NCBI GenBank assembly: GCA_001465015.1
Contig: LNEO01000277.1
Location: 62,001 to 126,000 of the forward strand
Reading direction: 5' to 3'
Source: Deltaproteobacteria bacterium Ga0077539
GTDB taxonomy: Bacteria; Myxococcota_A; Polyangia; Polyangiales; Ga0077539
DNA: 64,000 nt
A program made the position numbers and the translations under genes. The notes beneath the pieces are model-generated. The model was given only the letters and a program-made list of their open reading frames with translations, did not search any database and was not told the origin of the DNA. Below are positions 8,240 to 16,964 of the stretch, piece by piece. How positions within the stretch are numbered: the stretch's first letter is position 1; the number at the start of each line of letters is the position of its first letter.

Positions 8240-10915
8240 ATGATCGTCGAGCGAATCGCGATCGAGGGGTACCGATGCTTCGTCAAGAGCGCGACCGTGG
8301 CCGGCTTCGGCGCGGGGCTCAACGTCGTGTCCGCGCCGAACGGAACGGGCAAGTCCACGCTCTTCGAGGCGCTTCGTCGCGCGCTGATCGACCACCACTC
8401 GGTGAGCGGCGTCGAGGCCGAGAAGATGCGGCCGTGGGGCCGCTCGATCTCGCCTTCGGTCACCGTCGATTTCGCGCACGGCGCGCTGCGATATCGGGTG
8501 CACAAGCGCTTTCTCGACGACCCGAGCTGCGAGCTGTCTCGTTGGGAGGGCGATGATTTCGTGGTCGTCGACCGCGGCGAGCGCGCGGACGAAAAAGTGC
8601 GCTCGCTCTTGTCGCGGCCGACCGCTCCCAAGGGGCTCTCGCGCGAGGCGCACTGGGGCCTCGCGCAGGTGCTGTGGGCTCCGCAGGGGATGATCGAGCT
8701 CGGGCCGCTCGGGCCGGAGCTCGCCACGCGCGTGCGAGAGACCCTGGCCGCGCAGGTCGTGGGCGCGCGCGGGGCCGAGATCGAGCGGATGGTCGAAGAG
8801 CGCTTTCGCGCGTTTTTTACCCCGCAGACCGCGAAGCTCAAGGCAGGCAAGAAGGCTCCCGAGCTCGTGCGCAGATCCGAGGCGCTCGCGCTGGCGAAGA
8901 CGGCGGTCGACCGCGCGCGCGAGCGGCACGAGCGAGCGGCGCTGACGCAAGAGCGGGTGGGCGCATTGCGCGCAGAGCTCGTGCGCGCCGAGCGAGAGCG
9001 ATCCGAGCGGGGCGCGCAGCTGGCAGAGCGCGAGGCGTCGCTGCGGGCGTTCGACGCGAAGGTGTCGGCGCGGGCCGAGGCCGAGCAGCGGGCGACCGTC
9101 GCAGAGGCGGGCGCGAAGAGCGCGAAGGTCGAGCTCGACGCGTGGCGCAACGGCAAAGCGCAGCTCCAAGAGCGCGAGCGTCGGCAGGCCGACGCTGTGA
9201 TCGCGCTGGCGCTCGCGAAGGCTCGTCGCGACGAGGCCGCTGTCGAGGTCGCGGCAGCGAGCGAGCGAGAGTCCCGCGCAGCCCGCGCGCACGGGGCGCT
9301 CTCGGAGCTCGAGCGACTCTATCGCGCGGCGCGAGAGCGAGCGCGCGCCGAGGCCGTGCTCGCGGACTGCGACGCGAGGATCGCCGCGATCGACCTGGAG
9401 ATTCTCAGGGTCGAAGAGTCTCGCGCCGCGCTCGTGCCCGACGCTCCGACCGCCGCGGACGTCGCTTCGATGCGCGCGCTCGAGGCCGCGCGATCGAGCG
9501 CGAAGGCGCGGCTCGACGCCCTGGCGTTGACGGTGACCTTCGACGCGAAGAGCCCTGTGACCATCGAGCACGAAGGCGAAGCGAAGGCGCTTTCTGCGGG
9601 CGAAACGCTCACGCTTCGCGCGTTGGGCGCGCTGAGCGCCGCGCTCGACGACAGGGTCTCGCTCACCGTTCGCGGGCCGCTCTCGGGCCCCGATGCGCGC
9701 GAGGCTGAAGAGAGCCTCCAGGCCTCGGCGGCTGCCCTCGGTGCGCTCTCGAGGCGCTTCTCAGCGTCGAGCGCGGACGAGCTCGATTCGCTTCGCGCGA
9801 AGGCCGCCGCTGCGTCGATGGAGCTTCGCGCGCGCGAGCGCGGCCTCTCGACGCTCGGGGGCGCGCAGGCGCGGTTGGCGCTCATCGAGCGTTGTCGCGA
9901 GGCGGTCTCGACGCTCGAACTCGTCGTGACCGACGATCGGTCCGAGTCGGCGTTGGCAGCGGAGCTCGAGCGGGCTCGTATCGATGCGGAGGCTTCGGGC
10001 TCGATCCGAACGAGCGCCGAGGCTCGTCGCGACGCGGAGCGGGCCTTGGCCGAGCGCGAGGTCGCCGTCGCCGTCGCCGAAGAGCGCGTTTCTTCCTGTG
10101 AACGCGCGACAGGCGAGGCTCGGGCGGCGCTCGACGAGCTCGCGCGCAGAGGCAAGAGCGAAGCTGCCTGTCAGGATGCCTTCGAGCGCGCGGCGCTCTC
10201 GCTCGATGTGGCGCGGGTGGCGCTCAGCAAGAGCGCGCTCGAGCTCGAGGGCCGCGCAGAGATCGAGCGCGCTGTACGCGAGGGCGTCGCGCATTGCGCG
10301 AGAGCGGAGGCGGACGCGCTGGCGTTGCGCGACGCGGCGCGAACCGAGGAGGGCAGGCTCGATGAGCTCGTGTCGGGCGCGACGTTTACGGTGCTCGCGC
10401 GAGCCGAAGAAGAGGTGACGCGGCTCGAGTCCGAGGTGGCGCGGCTCGAGGTCGAGGCCGAGGCCGTCAAGCTGTTGCGAGAGGTCCTCGTGCGCTGTCG
10501 CGACGAGGCGATCGCGAAGGTGTCGGGCGAGGTCGAGCGCGCTGCTGGGCGAATTCTCGGGCGAATCGCGACAGGATCGTCGCTGGAGGTCGAGCTCGGC
10601 GAGACGTTTGCGCCGACGCGCGCGTGGGTGGGAGCGCGCGAGGGCGAGGGCGTCGCGCTCGAGCGGCTCTCGGGGGGCGAGCGCGAGCAGGTTCACTTCG
10701 CGGTGCGGCTCGCCTTGGCGGAGGTGCTCGCCAGCGAAGAGCGCCCGATGGTGGTGCTCGACGACGTGCTCGTGGCGACGGACAACGCGCGGCTCGCGCG
10801 GGTGATCGAGGTGCTCGAGGACGCCGCGAAGCGCATGCAAGTGATCGTCCTGACGTGTCATCCCGAGCGCTACGCGACCGCGCGCGAGGCGACGTGGATC
10901 TCCCTCGCCCGCTGA
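8240..10915 (+). CDS. SbcC/YhaN-like coiled-coil ATPase without a zinc hook
   Basis: ABC-type ATPase of 891 residues that partners the upstream nuclease. Walker A is APNGTGKST at 32-40, the ABC signature LSGGEREQ begins at 810, Walker B MVVLDD is at about 837-842, and the H-loop His is in TCHPER near 874. The middle (about 200-770) is two Ala/Arg/Glu-rich coiled-coil arms. At the apex there is no CxxC zinc hook; instead residues about 430-490 look like a small beta-rich insert (TVTFDAKSPVTIEHEG, LTLRALGALSAAL). The protein thus resembles YhaN more than E. coli SbcC. It was judged real over the long open frame on the opposite strand because of these motifs and the upstream coupling. Confidence 0.88.
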   Translation: MIVERIAIEGYRCFVKSATVAGFGAGLNVVSAPNGTGKSTLFEALRRALIDHHSVSGVEAEKMRPWGRSISPSVTVDFAHGALRYRVHKRFLDDPSCELSRWEGDDFVVVDRGERADEKVRSLLSRPTAPKGLSREAHWGLAQVLWAPQGMIELGPLGPELATRVRETLAAQVVGARGAEIERMVEERFRAFFTPQTAKLKAGKKAPELVRRSEALALAKTAVDRARERHERAALTQERVGALRAELVRAERERSERGAQLAEREASLRAFDAKVSARAEAEQRATVAEAGAKSAKVELDAWRNGKAQLQERERRQADAVIALALAKARRDEAAVEVAAASERESRAARAHGALSELERLYRAARERARAEAVLADCDARIAAIDLEILRVEESRAALVPDAPTAADVASMRALEAARSSAKARLDALALTVTFDAKSPVTIEHEGEAKALSAGETLTLRALGALSAALDDRVSLTVRGPLSGPDAREAEESLQASAAALGALSRRFSASSADELDSLRAKAAAASMELRARERGLSTLGGAQARLALIERCREAVSTLELVVTDDRSESALAAELERARIDAEASGSIRTSAEARRDAERALAEREVAVAVAEERVSSCERATGEARAALDELARRGKSEAACQDAFERAALSLDVARVALSKSALELEGRAEIERAVREGVAHCARAEADALALRDAARTEEGRLDELVSGATFTVLARAEEEVTRLESEVARLEVEAEAVKLLREVLVRCRDEAIAKVSGEVERAAGRILGRIATGSSLEVELGETFAPTRAWVGAREGEGVALERLSGGEREQVHFAVRLALAEVLASEERPMVVLDDVLVATDNARLARVIEVLEDAAKRMQVIVLTCHPERYATAREATWISLAR

Positions 10916-10918
10916 GCG

Positions 10919-12454
10919 ATGGCGCGTGATGTATCGTCGCGCATCGTGAACGACAGCAGCGCGACGGTCGGGTCGGTGATCGAGCTCGAGGGTGTGCTGC
11001 GCGCCGTCGAGAAAGATGGCGCTGGGCCGCTCTTGCGGTTCGAGCATTTGAGCGTCTTCGAGGAGGGGCGGCTCGAGCACCGCAAGACCCAGTGGGTTCG
11101 ACGCGACTGTGTGATCGAGCTCGACGATGGCTCGCGCGTCACGCTGGACGCGAGCGAGCTGTTGTGGAAGGGGCTGCTGCCGTCGCGTCGCATCGTCGCG
11201 AACTGGTCCCAGGCGCAAGCCGAGTGCGTGATTCTGCCGGAGGACTTGTACGCGCAGGGGGGGGTCGCGGTGGAGCTTCGCGTCGCGTCCGTCGACGAGG
11301 GGGCCAGGGTGATGCTTCGCGGGACGGTGCTCGATGTTCGCGCAGATGCTGGAAAATCACAGGGATTTCGCGAAAATGCTCAGGCCAAGGCGACGCGCGT
11401 ACGGGTCACGCACCTCGCGTCCGGGAGCGACCCGGCGCGGACCCTGGCGCTCGCGCTCGAGGGCCACGCCGAGGACGCCCGGTCGGCGCTGCGATCGAAG
11501 CAGTGGCACCCGTGGGCGATCGTGGGCGCGGCGGTGGCGACGGCGATGATCGCGGCGTTGGTCCGCGAGCGGATCGTGTGGTCTGCGCAGCTGATGGCGA
11601 TGGCCGCGTCGCTGCTGGCGACGTCGGGCGCGGCCTTCGCAGACGCGGGTCGCGTGTTGTCCGTCCAGTGGTCGAGCGGCGCTGACGGAGGCGAGCGTGA
11701 CGTGCGGGTCGGCGTGGGGCTCTCGCTGGTGTTCGCGGCGGTCATGGTGATCGGGATCGCGATCGATTTGGGGTTTTCGCTGGGCGCAAGCGCCTCGAGC
11801 AGCGGCAGGTCTCTGATCGTGACCTCGTTTGGCTGGGCGATTAGCGTCTCGATCTGCGCGAGCGCGTACGCGATCTTCGAGAGCCGCGCGCTGAGGGAGC
11901 ACGGTGGGAAGCTCTTGCACGAAGAGCGAGCGACGGCGCTCGTCGGCGGCGTGATCGAGGGCCGGATCGTCGACCCGACGCCGGTCGAGAGCGCGCTGGG
12001 GCCCGCCGCGATCGTGGCGATCACAGAGGAAGAGGTCGTCCCCGGATCGGACCCGAACATCACGACGCATCGCGAGCTCGTCGACGATGGCTTCTCGCTG
12101 CGCACGCAGGACGGCGACGTTCTGATCGACCCTCGCGCGATTCGGTGGGCGACGACGGTGCACGCGGAAGAGCGTTCGGGGCAGCGGCGCGATCGAGCCT
12201 TCATGGTCCACTCGGCGATCGTTCCTGTGGGGGCGCCCGCGCTCGCGTGGGGGACGGTGCGCCCCAGCACGAAAGGAAAGATCCTCTTCGAACACGGGGG
12301 ATCGCCCGCGGTCTTGCTCGTGTGCGCGCAGTCCGAGGACCCGCGCTCGACGCTGCGCTCGATCGTCACGAAGGCGCGCGCCGGCGTGGCGCTCGCGTGC
12401 GGCGCGACGCTGGCGTTGCTCATCCTGCTGGCTCTCGTGTGGCTGCGGGGCTAA
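10919..12454 (+). CDS. membrane protein with GIDE-like domain, operon partner of SbcCD-like genes
   Basis: Integral membrane protein of 511 residues starting 3 nt after the SbcC-like stop. Residues 1-190 are soluble and beta-rich. Four hydrophobic segments lie between about 198 and 320 (WAIVGAAVATAMIAAL; LMAMAASLLATSGAAF; LSLVFAAVMVIGIAI; VTSFGWAISVSICASA). A second soluble region (about 330-480) contains GGVIEGRIVDPTPVESALG and GFSLRTQDGDVLIDPRAIRW, reminiscent of the GIDE domain of MUL1-type E3 ligases and bacterial relatives. A final hydrophobic helix ends the protein. There is no RING finger. The GIDE assignment is tentative, and the functional link to the DNA-end complex rests on gene order alone. 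Confidence 0.6.
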   Translation: MARDVSSRIVNDSSATVGSVIELEGVLRAVEKDGAGPLLRFEHLSVFEEGRLEHRKTQWVRRDCVIELDDGSRVTLDASELLWKGLLPSRRIVANWSQAQAECVILPEDLYAQGGVAVELRVASVDEGARVMLRGTVLDVRADAGKSQGFRENAQAKATRVRVTHLASGSDPARTLALALEGHAEDARSALRSKQWHPWAIVGAAVATAMIAALVRERIVWSAQLMAMAASLLATSGAAFADAGRVLSVQWSSGADGGERDVRVGVGLSLVFAAVMVIGIAIDLGFSLGASASSSGRSLIVTSFGWAISVSICASAYAIFESRALREHGGKLLHEERATALVGGVIEGRIVDPTPVESALGPAAIVAITEEEVVPGSDPNITTHRELVDDGFSLRTQDGDVLIDPRAIRWATTVHAEERSGQRRDRAFMVHSAIVPVGAPALAWGTVRPSTKGKILFEHGGSPAVLLVCAQSEDPRSTLRSIVTKARAGVALACGATLALLILLALVWLRG

Positions 12455-12563
12455 CGCGCCGCCCGGTTGGAAGCAGACACGCCACGGGTTCAACGGAGGG
12501 CGTGTCGCCAACCGAAGGCGGCGCGGTTGTTCGCGCCGCCCGGTTGGAAGCAGACACGCCACG
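12455..12563. repeat. exact 32-bp direct repeat, 77-bp period
   Basis: Positions 12455-12486 and 12532-12563 are identical over 32 bp (beginning CGCGCCGCCCGGTTGG). Between them, 12501-12530 (CGTGTCGCCAACCGAAGGCG and onward) is a rough inverted copy of the same sequence. A related sequence occurs at 52171-52213, also directly after a stop codon, so this is probably a dispersed intergenic repeat family. Confidence 0.85.
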
Positions 12564-12579
12564 AGCCATGAAGCAGAAT

Positions 12580-12656
12580 GAAACGACGTTGAGCATCTCG
12601 TGGGCTGCAGCGCCGGTGGGGGCTGCGCTGCGCGGCTCGATGCCAAACGTCGTTCT
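12580..12656. repeat. inverted repeat, 18-bp arms
   Basis: The arm GAAACGACGTTGAGCATC (12580-12597) pairs with GATGCCAAACGTCGTTCT (12639-12656) with only a few mismatches across a 41-base GC-rich loop. There is no T-tract, so it is not a typical terminator. It could be a degenerate mobile-element end or a structured RNA. Confidence 0.5.
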
Positions 12657-12995
12657 GTTGCTCGATTTTCAGGCCATACGCTCCGTTTCAATCGTCTGGT
12701 GTTCGGCGCCTCTCCTGCTGCCAACCTCCTTCAGCGAAGTCCTATACCATCCGTTTCTTGTGCAGATTTTCGCGAGCAGAAATGAGGGGAAGGCTCAGCA
12801 TGGTCGGGGCCCTCTCGTGTCCGCACGAACCATCGCGTCGAGCGCCGCAATTGGGCCGACGAGTCGCATCCAATCGTCGTAGTGGTGCTGGAAATGGAGT
12901 GAGCACCACGCACGCTCGCTGCGGCCGATCTCTTGTGCGCCGCCGAGGCCGCGACGACTCGACACGCTCGACGCGATGATCGATCGTCCAAGCCA

Positions 12996-14267
12996 ATGAG
13001 CCGCGACCAACACGAAAACGCGATCGCGCGCGCGATCCTCGGGATCTCGTCGCCGTACCTCGCCACCGGCGAAGTGCTCCTGCACGAACCTGTGCGCGTT
13101 CGCTTCGAGGACGGACGCGTGGTGCCCGTGGGCCCTGCGGTGGATTGCGGCGCGCAAGCGCTCGACAACACCGAGCTCACGCGCGTCGCGCGTCCCGCGA
13201 AGGTCGGAAAGGGGCGCGCCACGGTGCTCGATCGCACGGTCCGTGACGGCGCGCAGATCTCCGCGAGCAAATTCACCCTCGAGGGCGTGGACCTCGCGTT
13301 GTTGGGGATCCTCGAGCAGCTTCGCATCGCGCTCTCGCCGGACGACGCGACGCCGTTCTCTGCAGAGCCGTACGCGCTGCACATCTACGGAGCGCGTGGC
13401 CACTTCGACACTCACAAGGACACGCCCACCGATCGCACCATGCTCGGGTCGCTGGTGCTTTGTCTCGCCTCGCGCTTCAAGGGCGGTGAGCTCTCGCTCT
13501 CGCACAACGGTCTCTTCGATCAGGTCGATTGGGCGTCGGAGATCGAGGGGTCCCCGTCGCCGTTGATCCTCCGTTGGGCGGCGTTCTTCTCGGACGTCGA
13601 TCATCGCGTCGAGTCGATCCGCGCGGGTTCGCGCGTGACGATGACGTACCGGCTGTCTCGTTCGACCAGCGCTTCGCCTACGAAATTGCTGTCTACCAAC
13701 GCGCGCGAAGCGCCTCTCCTGCGGGCGTTGAAGCAAGCCCTCGGCGACGCCGCTTGGGAGCCCGACGGCGCACGCTTCGCGGTCCCGTGCGTTCACATGT
13801 ACAGCACGTCCGCCGAGGGAGCGCGCAAGAGTCAGAAGCTCACCGCGTCGGAGCTCGCGACGCTCAAGGGACGCGACGCGGTCGTCGCTCGCGCGGCGAT
13901 GAAGGCGGGCCTCTCGGTCTCGCTTCGCGCCGTCGTGTTCACCGAGGCGGACGAAGAAGCGCTGTGGGAGCTGCCGAAGATTCCGTCGCGCGTTCGGATT
14001 CCTTCACGCGCGACGTCGGACGACGTCCTCGACGCGCTGCCCGAAGGCTCGACGAGCGAGAGCGACCTCGCGTTTCTTTTGCCAGAGCCCTTCGCGACGC
14101 TCGATGGCGATGCGGCCCCCCACGCGTCCAATCGTGTGAAGCTCCGGAGCCTCGGCGAGCGCGAGTTCAGCTTCACGGGGTATTTCGGCAACGAAGGCAG
14201 CTCCGGCGAGTTCTATCTGTTTGCTGCACTGGTGATCGAAGTTCCTCCGGCGAAGCGCCGCTCGTAG
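12996..14267 (+). CDS. 2OG-Fe(II) dioxygenase (prolyl-hydroxylase-like)
   Basis: Predicted 2-oxoglutarate and iron dependent hydroxylase of 423 residues. The iron facial triad is visible as H140/D142 in YGARGHFDTHKDTP and H203 in FFSDVDHRVESI, and R213 in AGSRVTMTYRL is placed to bind 2-oxoglutarate. The motif FKGGEL between them is typical of the P4Hc fold. The C-terminal half (about 225-423) is not recognised. I used the ATG at 12996; the frame is open further upstream but with poor composition. The gene stands alone, flanked on both sides by repeat-containing spacers. Its substrate is unknown; homologues act on proteins or small molecules. Confidence 0.82.
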   Translation: MSRDQHENAIARAILGISSPYLATGEVLLHEPVRVRFEDGRVVPVGPAVDCGAQALDNTELTRVARPAKVGKGRATVLDRTVRDGAQISASKFTLEGVDLALLGILEQLRIALSPDDATPFSAEPYALHIYGARGHFDTHKDTPTDRTMLGSLVLCLASRFKGGELSLSHNGLFDQVDWASEIEGSPSPLILRWAAFFSDVDHRVESIRAGSRVTMTYRLSRSTSASPTKLLSTNAREAPLLRALKQALGDAAWEPDGARFAVPCVHMYSTSAEGARKSQKLTASELATLKGRDAVVARAAMKAGLSVSLRAVVFTEADEEALWELPKIPSRVRIPSRATSDDVLDALPEGSTSESDLAFLLPEPFATLDGDAAPHASNRVKLRSLGEREFSFTGYFGNEGSSGEFYLFAALVIEVPPAKRRS

Positions 14268-14342
14268 CGCTCGGGCCGGCACTCGTTGCGCCTCGTGCAC
14301 GCCTCCGGTGGGGGACAGGACATCCGATCGCGGTCGGCCGAC

Positions 14343-14438
14343 GTGGGCGCGATCGCCCGTTTCGTCGCCCAGCTCAGCCCGTCGCTGCCGCCCCGCACGA
14401 CGCGATCTCCGCTGCTTTTGCAGGCGATGCTGTGTTGG
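14343..14438. repeat. dispersed intergenic repeat, copy 1
   Basis: Lies between the dioxygenase and the Lnt homologue (convergent genes). Segment A (14343-14400, starting GTGGGCGCGATCGCCCGTTT) matches 22119-22176 at about 50 of 58 bases by hand count. Segment B (14401-14438) matches 22067-22110 in reverse complement. The core holds the octamer GCGATCGC and its end CCGCCCCGCACGA can pair with GTGCGGGGCGG-like sequence, so the family is palindromic. No gene is present. Confidence 0.75.
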
Positions 14439-14484
14439 CGAAGAGTTGTGCGCACAGCTCTTCCCCCGTCGTTTGGCGCGTGCG

Positions 14485-16359
14485 TCAACGCGGCGCAGCT
14501 CGATCGCGACGCTTTTGCAACGCGTCACGCAGCGCCAACACGACGGTCGCGACCAGGGCCAGTGTGAGCACCCGATCGAAGAGGCCACGGGACCGCACGT
14601 AGGGCGTCGTTCGGCCATCGAGCCTGACTCTCGCTGCGATCGCCCCCTCGCGACGCACGGCTTCGCTGAGCGCCAGCGCGCTTCGCTGCGCCAGACGCAA
14701 CTGCTGACCCTGGAGCGCGAACTCGTCGCTCGTGTCACCGGCGTGAGGCGTGTCACGAGCGGTCCGCTCGAACTGCGCCTGCACGGCTCGCACGCGCTCG
14801 ACCGCGGGCAGCTCGGGTCGCCCCGGCATGGGCAAGCGCGTGGCGTCCGGGCCACCGACCGCAGCGTAGATCTCTCCCGTCGGTCCAGTGAGTCCAGCAA
14901 CGCCAGCGTTGGCGCTGCGCGCGATCGTCACTCGCGACTCGATGGAGCGAAACACATTGAATCGAAACGCGCGCAGCGTGTCGTCTCCTCGGGCGCCCCA
15001 GCTGTCGTCGGCGATGTTGACCCAAAACGACGCTCCGCGGATCCCATCGGTCCACGAGAGGTCAGCGAACTCTGTCTCGAAGCAGATCGGCGCTGCAAAC
15101 CTCAGCGCCCCGAGCGGCAGAAGACGAACGCCAACGCCTGCGCTGACCGGGTCCGGCCAGCTGCCGTTCGTCGGACGCAGCGAAGCCAGCGCATCGTGCA
15201 CCCGTTGCAGCGAGGCCGACCGCGCGTCGTCGAACGGAATTCGCTCGTAGAGCGGAAACGGTCGCGTCTTGTAGTGGCTCTCGATGACGGTTGGTCTCGA
15301 AGGATCCACAAGATGCGCGGCGTTGTACCGCCGCCACGAGCCGTCCGCGCCGCGAGCCACCGCTGGCCCTCCGAGCAGCACGGGCACCGTAAACTCTGCG
15401 GAGAGCGAACGAATCCACTGCGCGCGGGCGCGTCCCGCCGCTTGCTCTCTCGCGAGCGCAGCGCGGTCGAGGGCGGCGTTGCCCGTGCGCATCGACCGGG
15501 GCAGCGCGTCGACCGCGTCGCCGGGCGCGTCGAGAAACGCCGGGGAAATCACAGCGTCGAGCACAGCCTCGGGCCAAACAATCAACGCGGGTCGCTCGTT
15601 CCGCCGCAGCGCAGCGCGCGTTAGCCCAGCGAGTGAGAGCAATCGCTCTCGCGCGGACCGCACCCTGAGCGCGTCAGAAAACTCGTCCGTTTGCACGATG
15701 AGCACCGCAGGCCCCTCACGCTGCACCGCGCGGCTCTCGCGAAGCCGAAACGCGCCGTACCCAGCGACGAAGCACCAGATGGCGAGCGCGACGCTCAGCT
15801 CGACACGCACAGCGCAGTGCGTCTTGCGCGCATGGGGCGCGACCCAGCGGAGCGCGACCCCGACGAGCGCGCCGCTGCCGCAGGCTAGGGCGAAGGAAAC
15901 CGCGGACATTCCCCCCAAATCGCAGACCTGAAGCGACCACAGCTGCCCGTAAAGAGCGGTCGCGACGCGATGCCATGGCGGCACCAACTCGGTAGAGCGC
16001 ACGAGCTCGCCGCCCACCCAGAAGGCAGGCAGAAGCAAGGCGACGGGAAGCCGCGACACCCGTACCGCGAAACGAAGAGCGAACGCTGCGCCACACAGCG
16101 CCAGCGCGAAGCAAGGCCACGACACACCATGAAACAACGGGGCGATTCGCACGATCTCGCGGTGCATCGCGACGTACGCTGGCATCAACGAGAGCAGCGC
16201 GCCTCCCACCGCGACCGCAGTCCGCGCCCGAAGCGTGAACAGCGCCCATGGCACCAAGCACACAAACGCAAGAGGCCACGTCCGCTCGAAGGACAACGCG
16301 GCGTACAAGATCGGCCCGGACGCGACGAAGAGCGCGATGGTCCAACGACCGCTGCTCAT
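14485..16359 (-). CDS. apolipoprotein N-acyltransferase homologue (Lnt-like)
   Basis: Membrane enzyme of 624 residues, of the family that N-acylates the lipidated N-terminal Cys of lipoproteins. Residues 1-210 carry about six or seven hydrophobic helices. The nitrilase-like periplasmic domain follows with the complete catalytic triad: E264 (LIVWPEAV), K364 (SHYKTRPF) and C426 (AAPICFETE). The last helix is near 590-610. It is about 100 residues longer than typical Lnt. The ATG at 16357-16359 overlaps the stop of the rhomboid gene (ATGA), so translation is coupled. It could be the housekeeping enzyme or a dedicated paralogue; only a genome count would tell. Confidence 0.85.
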   Translation of the reverse strand: MSSGRWTIALFVASGPILYAALSFERTWPLAFVCLVPWALFTLRARTAVAVGGALLSLMPAYVAMHREIVRIAPLFHGVSWPCFALALCGAAFALRFAVRVSRLPVALLLPAFWVGGELVRSTELVPPWHRVATALYGQLWSLQVCDLGGMSAVSFALACGSGALVGVALRWVAPHARKTHCAVRVELSVALAIWCFVAGYGAFRLRESRAVQREGPAVLIVQTDEFSDALRVRSARERLLSLAGLTRAALRRNERPALIVWPEAVLDAVISPAFLDAPGDAVDALPRSMRTGNAALDRAALAREQAAGRARAQWIRSLSAEFTVPVLLGGPAVARGADGSWRRYNAAHLVDPSRPTVIESHYKTRPFPLYERIPFDDARSASLQRVHDALASLRPTNGSWPDPVSAGVGVRLLPLGALRFAAPICFETEFADLSWTDGIRGASFWVNIADDSWGARGDDTLRAFRFNVFRSIESRVTIARSANAGVAGLTGPTGEIYAAVGGPDATRLPMPGRPELPAVERVRAVQAQFERTARDTPHAGDTSDEFALQGQQLRLAQRSALALSEAVRREGAIAARVRLDGRTTPYVRSRGLFDRVLTLALVATVVLALRDALQKRRDRAAPR

Positions 16360-16955
16360 CGAAGCCCCACGCGTGATGATCGCCGACGAGAGAGCGCGGC
16401 GTTCACCCCGAAGAGCGCTGCGCCCGCGGCGTAGCCGATCGCGTGAATCCGCTGCGAAGGATGCACAGTGTCCAGCGCGGGCGCGGCATCGAAGAGCGCG
16501 ATGTAGCAAACACAGAGCACGGCCACCGCGGCACGTAGCCACCGAGAGCGCGAACGAGCGGCGAGCGCTGCGCAAAGAGAGGCCGAGATGAACGCGGCGC
16601 TCGCGCCAGACGCCCCGCAGAGGTCGCGATCGCTTGTGAGCACGAAGACGATCGCGACGAGCACGGCGCTCAGCAACGCGAGCGCGGCGACACGAACGCC
16701 GCCGACGATCGGCTCGAGCCACGCGCCGGCGAGCGCGAGCAGCAAACAATTGCTCAGCACGTGCGTACGATCGATGTGCACGGCCGCGTAGGTAACGAAT
16801 TGCCAGGGTCGCGGAGCATCCCCAGCGAGCACCCAGCGCTCGGGAAGCAGGTCCGGTCCTACCCCCGACGCCGCGCGACGCGACGACTCGAGCAGAAAGA
16901 GCGCGTACAGCAGTCCGACCAGCGCCGCGGAGACCCACGGCCCACGACGCCACAT
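16356..16955 (-). CDS. rhomboid-family intramembrane serine protease
   Basis: Integral membrane protease of 199 residues. The catalytic dyad is S116 in GASGASA (114-120) and H171 in HAIGYAAG. The oxyanion-region motif HxxxN is H65-N69 (HVLSN), following YAAVHIDRTH. About six hydrophobic segments fit the GlpG core fold. The serine motif lacks the SGxLHG form I associate with rhombosortases, so a general rhomboid is the better label. The gene starts 9 nt after the stop of the upstream lipoprotein gene and overlaps the Lnt-like gene by four bases. Substrates may be membrane-anchored surface proteins, but this is inference. Confidence 0.85.
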   Translation of the reverse strand: MWRRGPWVSAALVGLLYALFLLESSRRAASGVGPDLLPERWVLAGDAPRPWQFVTYAAVHIDRTHVLSNCLLLALAGAWLEPIVGGVRVAALALLSAVLVAIVFVLTSDRDLCGASGASAAFISASLCAALAARSRSRWLRAAVAVLCVCYIALFDAAPALDTVHPSQRIHAIGYAAGAALFGVNAALSRRRSSRVGLR

Positions 16956-16964
16956 CGCTCGTGC

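Larger units (their letters stand above)
12455..12995. other. 540-bp spacer without a convincing gene; repeat-rich
   Basis: No reading frame here has plausible composition on either strand; open frames are shadows of repeats or of the following dioxygenase gene. The left third holds a duplicated 32-bp sequence and an 18-bp inverted repeat (listed separately). The stretch 12650-12800 is noticeably less GC-rich than its surroundings and could hold the promoter of the dioxygenase gene. Confidence 0.6.

Noticed and set aside
7034-9571. Open frame of about 845 codons on the minus strand
   Set aside because: Antisense to the SbcD/SbcC-like genes, whose catalytic motifs are unambiguous.
12455-12995. 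A hidden gene or transposase remnant
   Set aside because: No frame shows a motif or normal composition, and no transposase-like sequence was seen; only repeats are supported.
16356-16955. Rhombosortase for GlyGly-CTERM proteins
   Set aside because: The serine motif is GASGAS rather than SGxLHG, and no GlyGly-CTERM protein is seen in the window.
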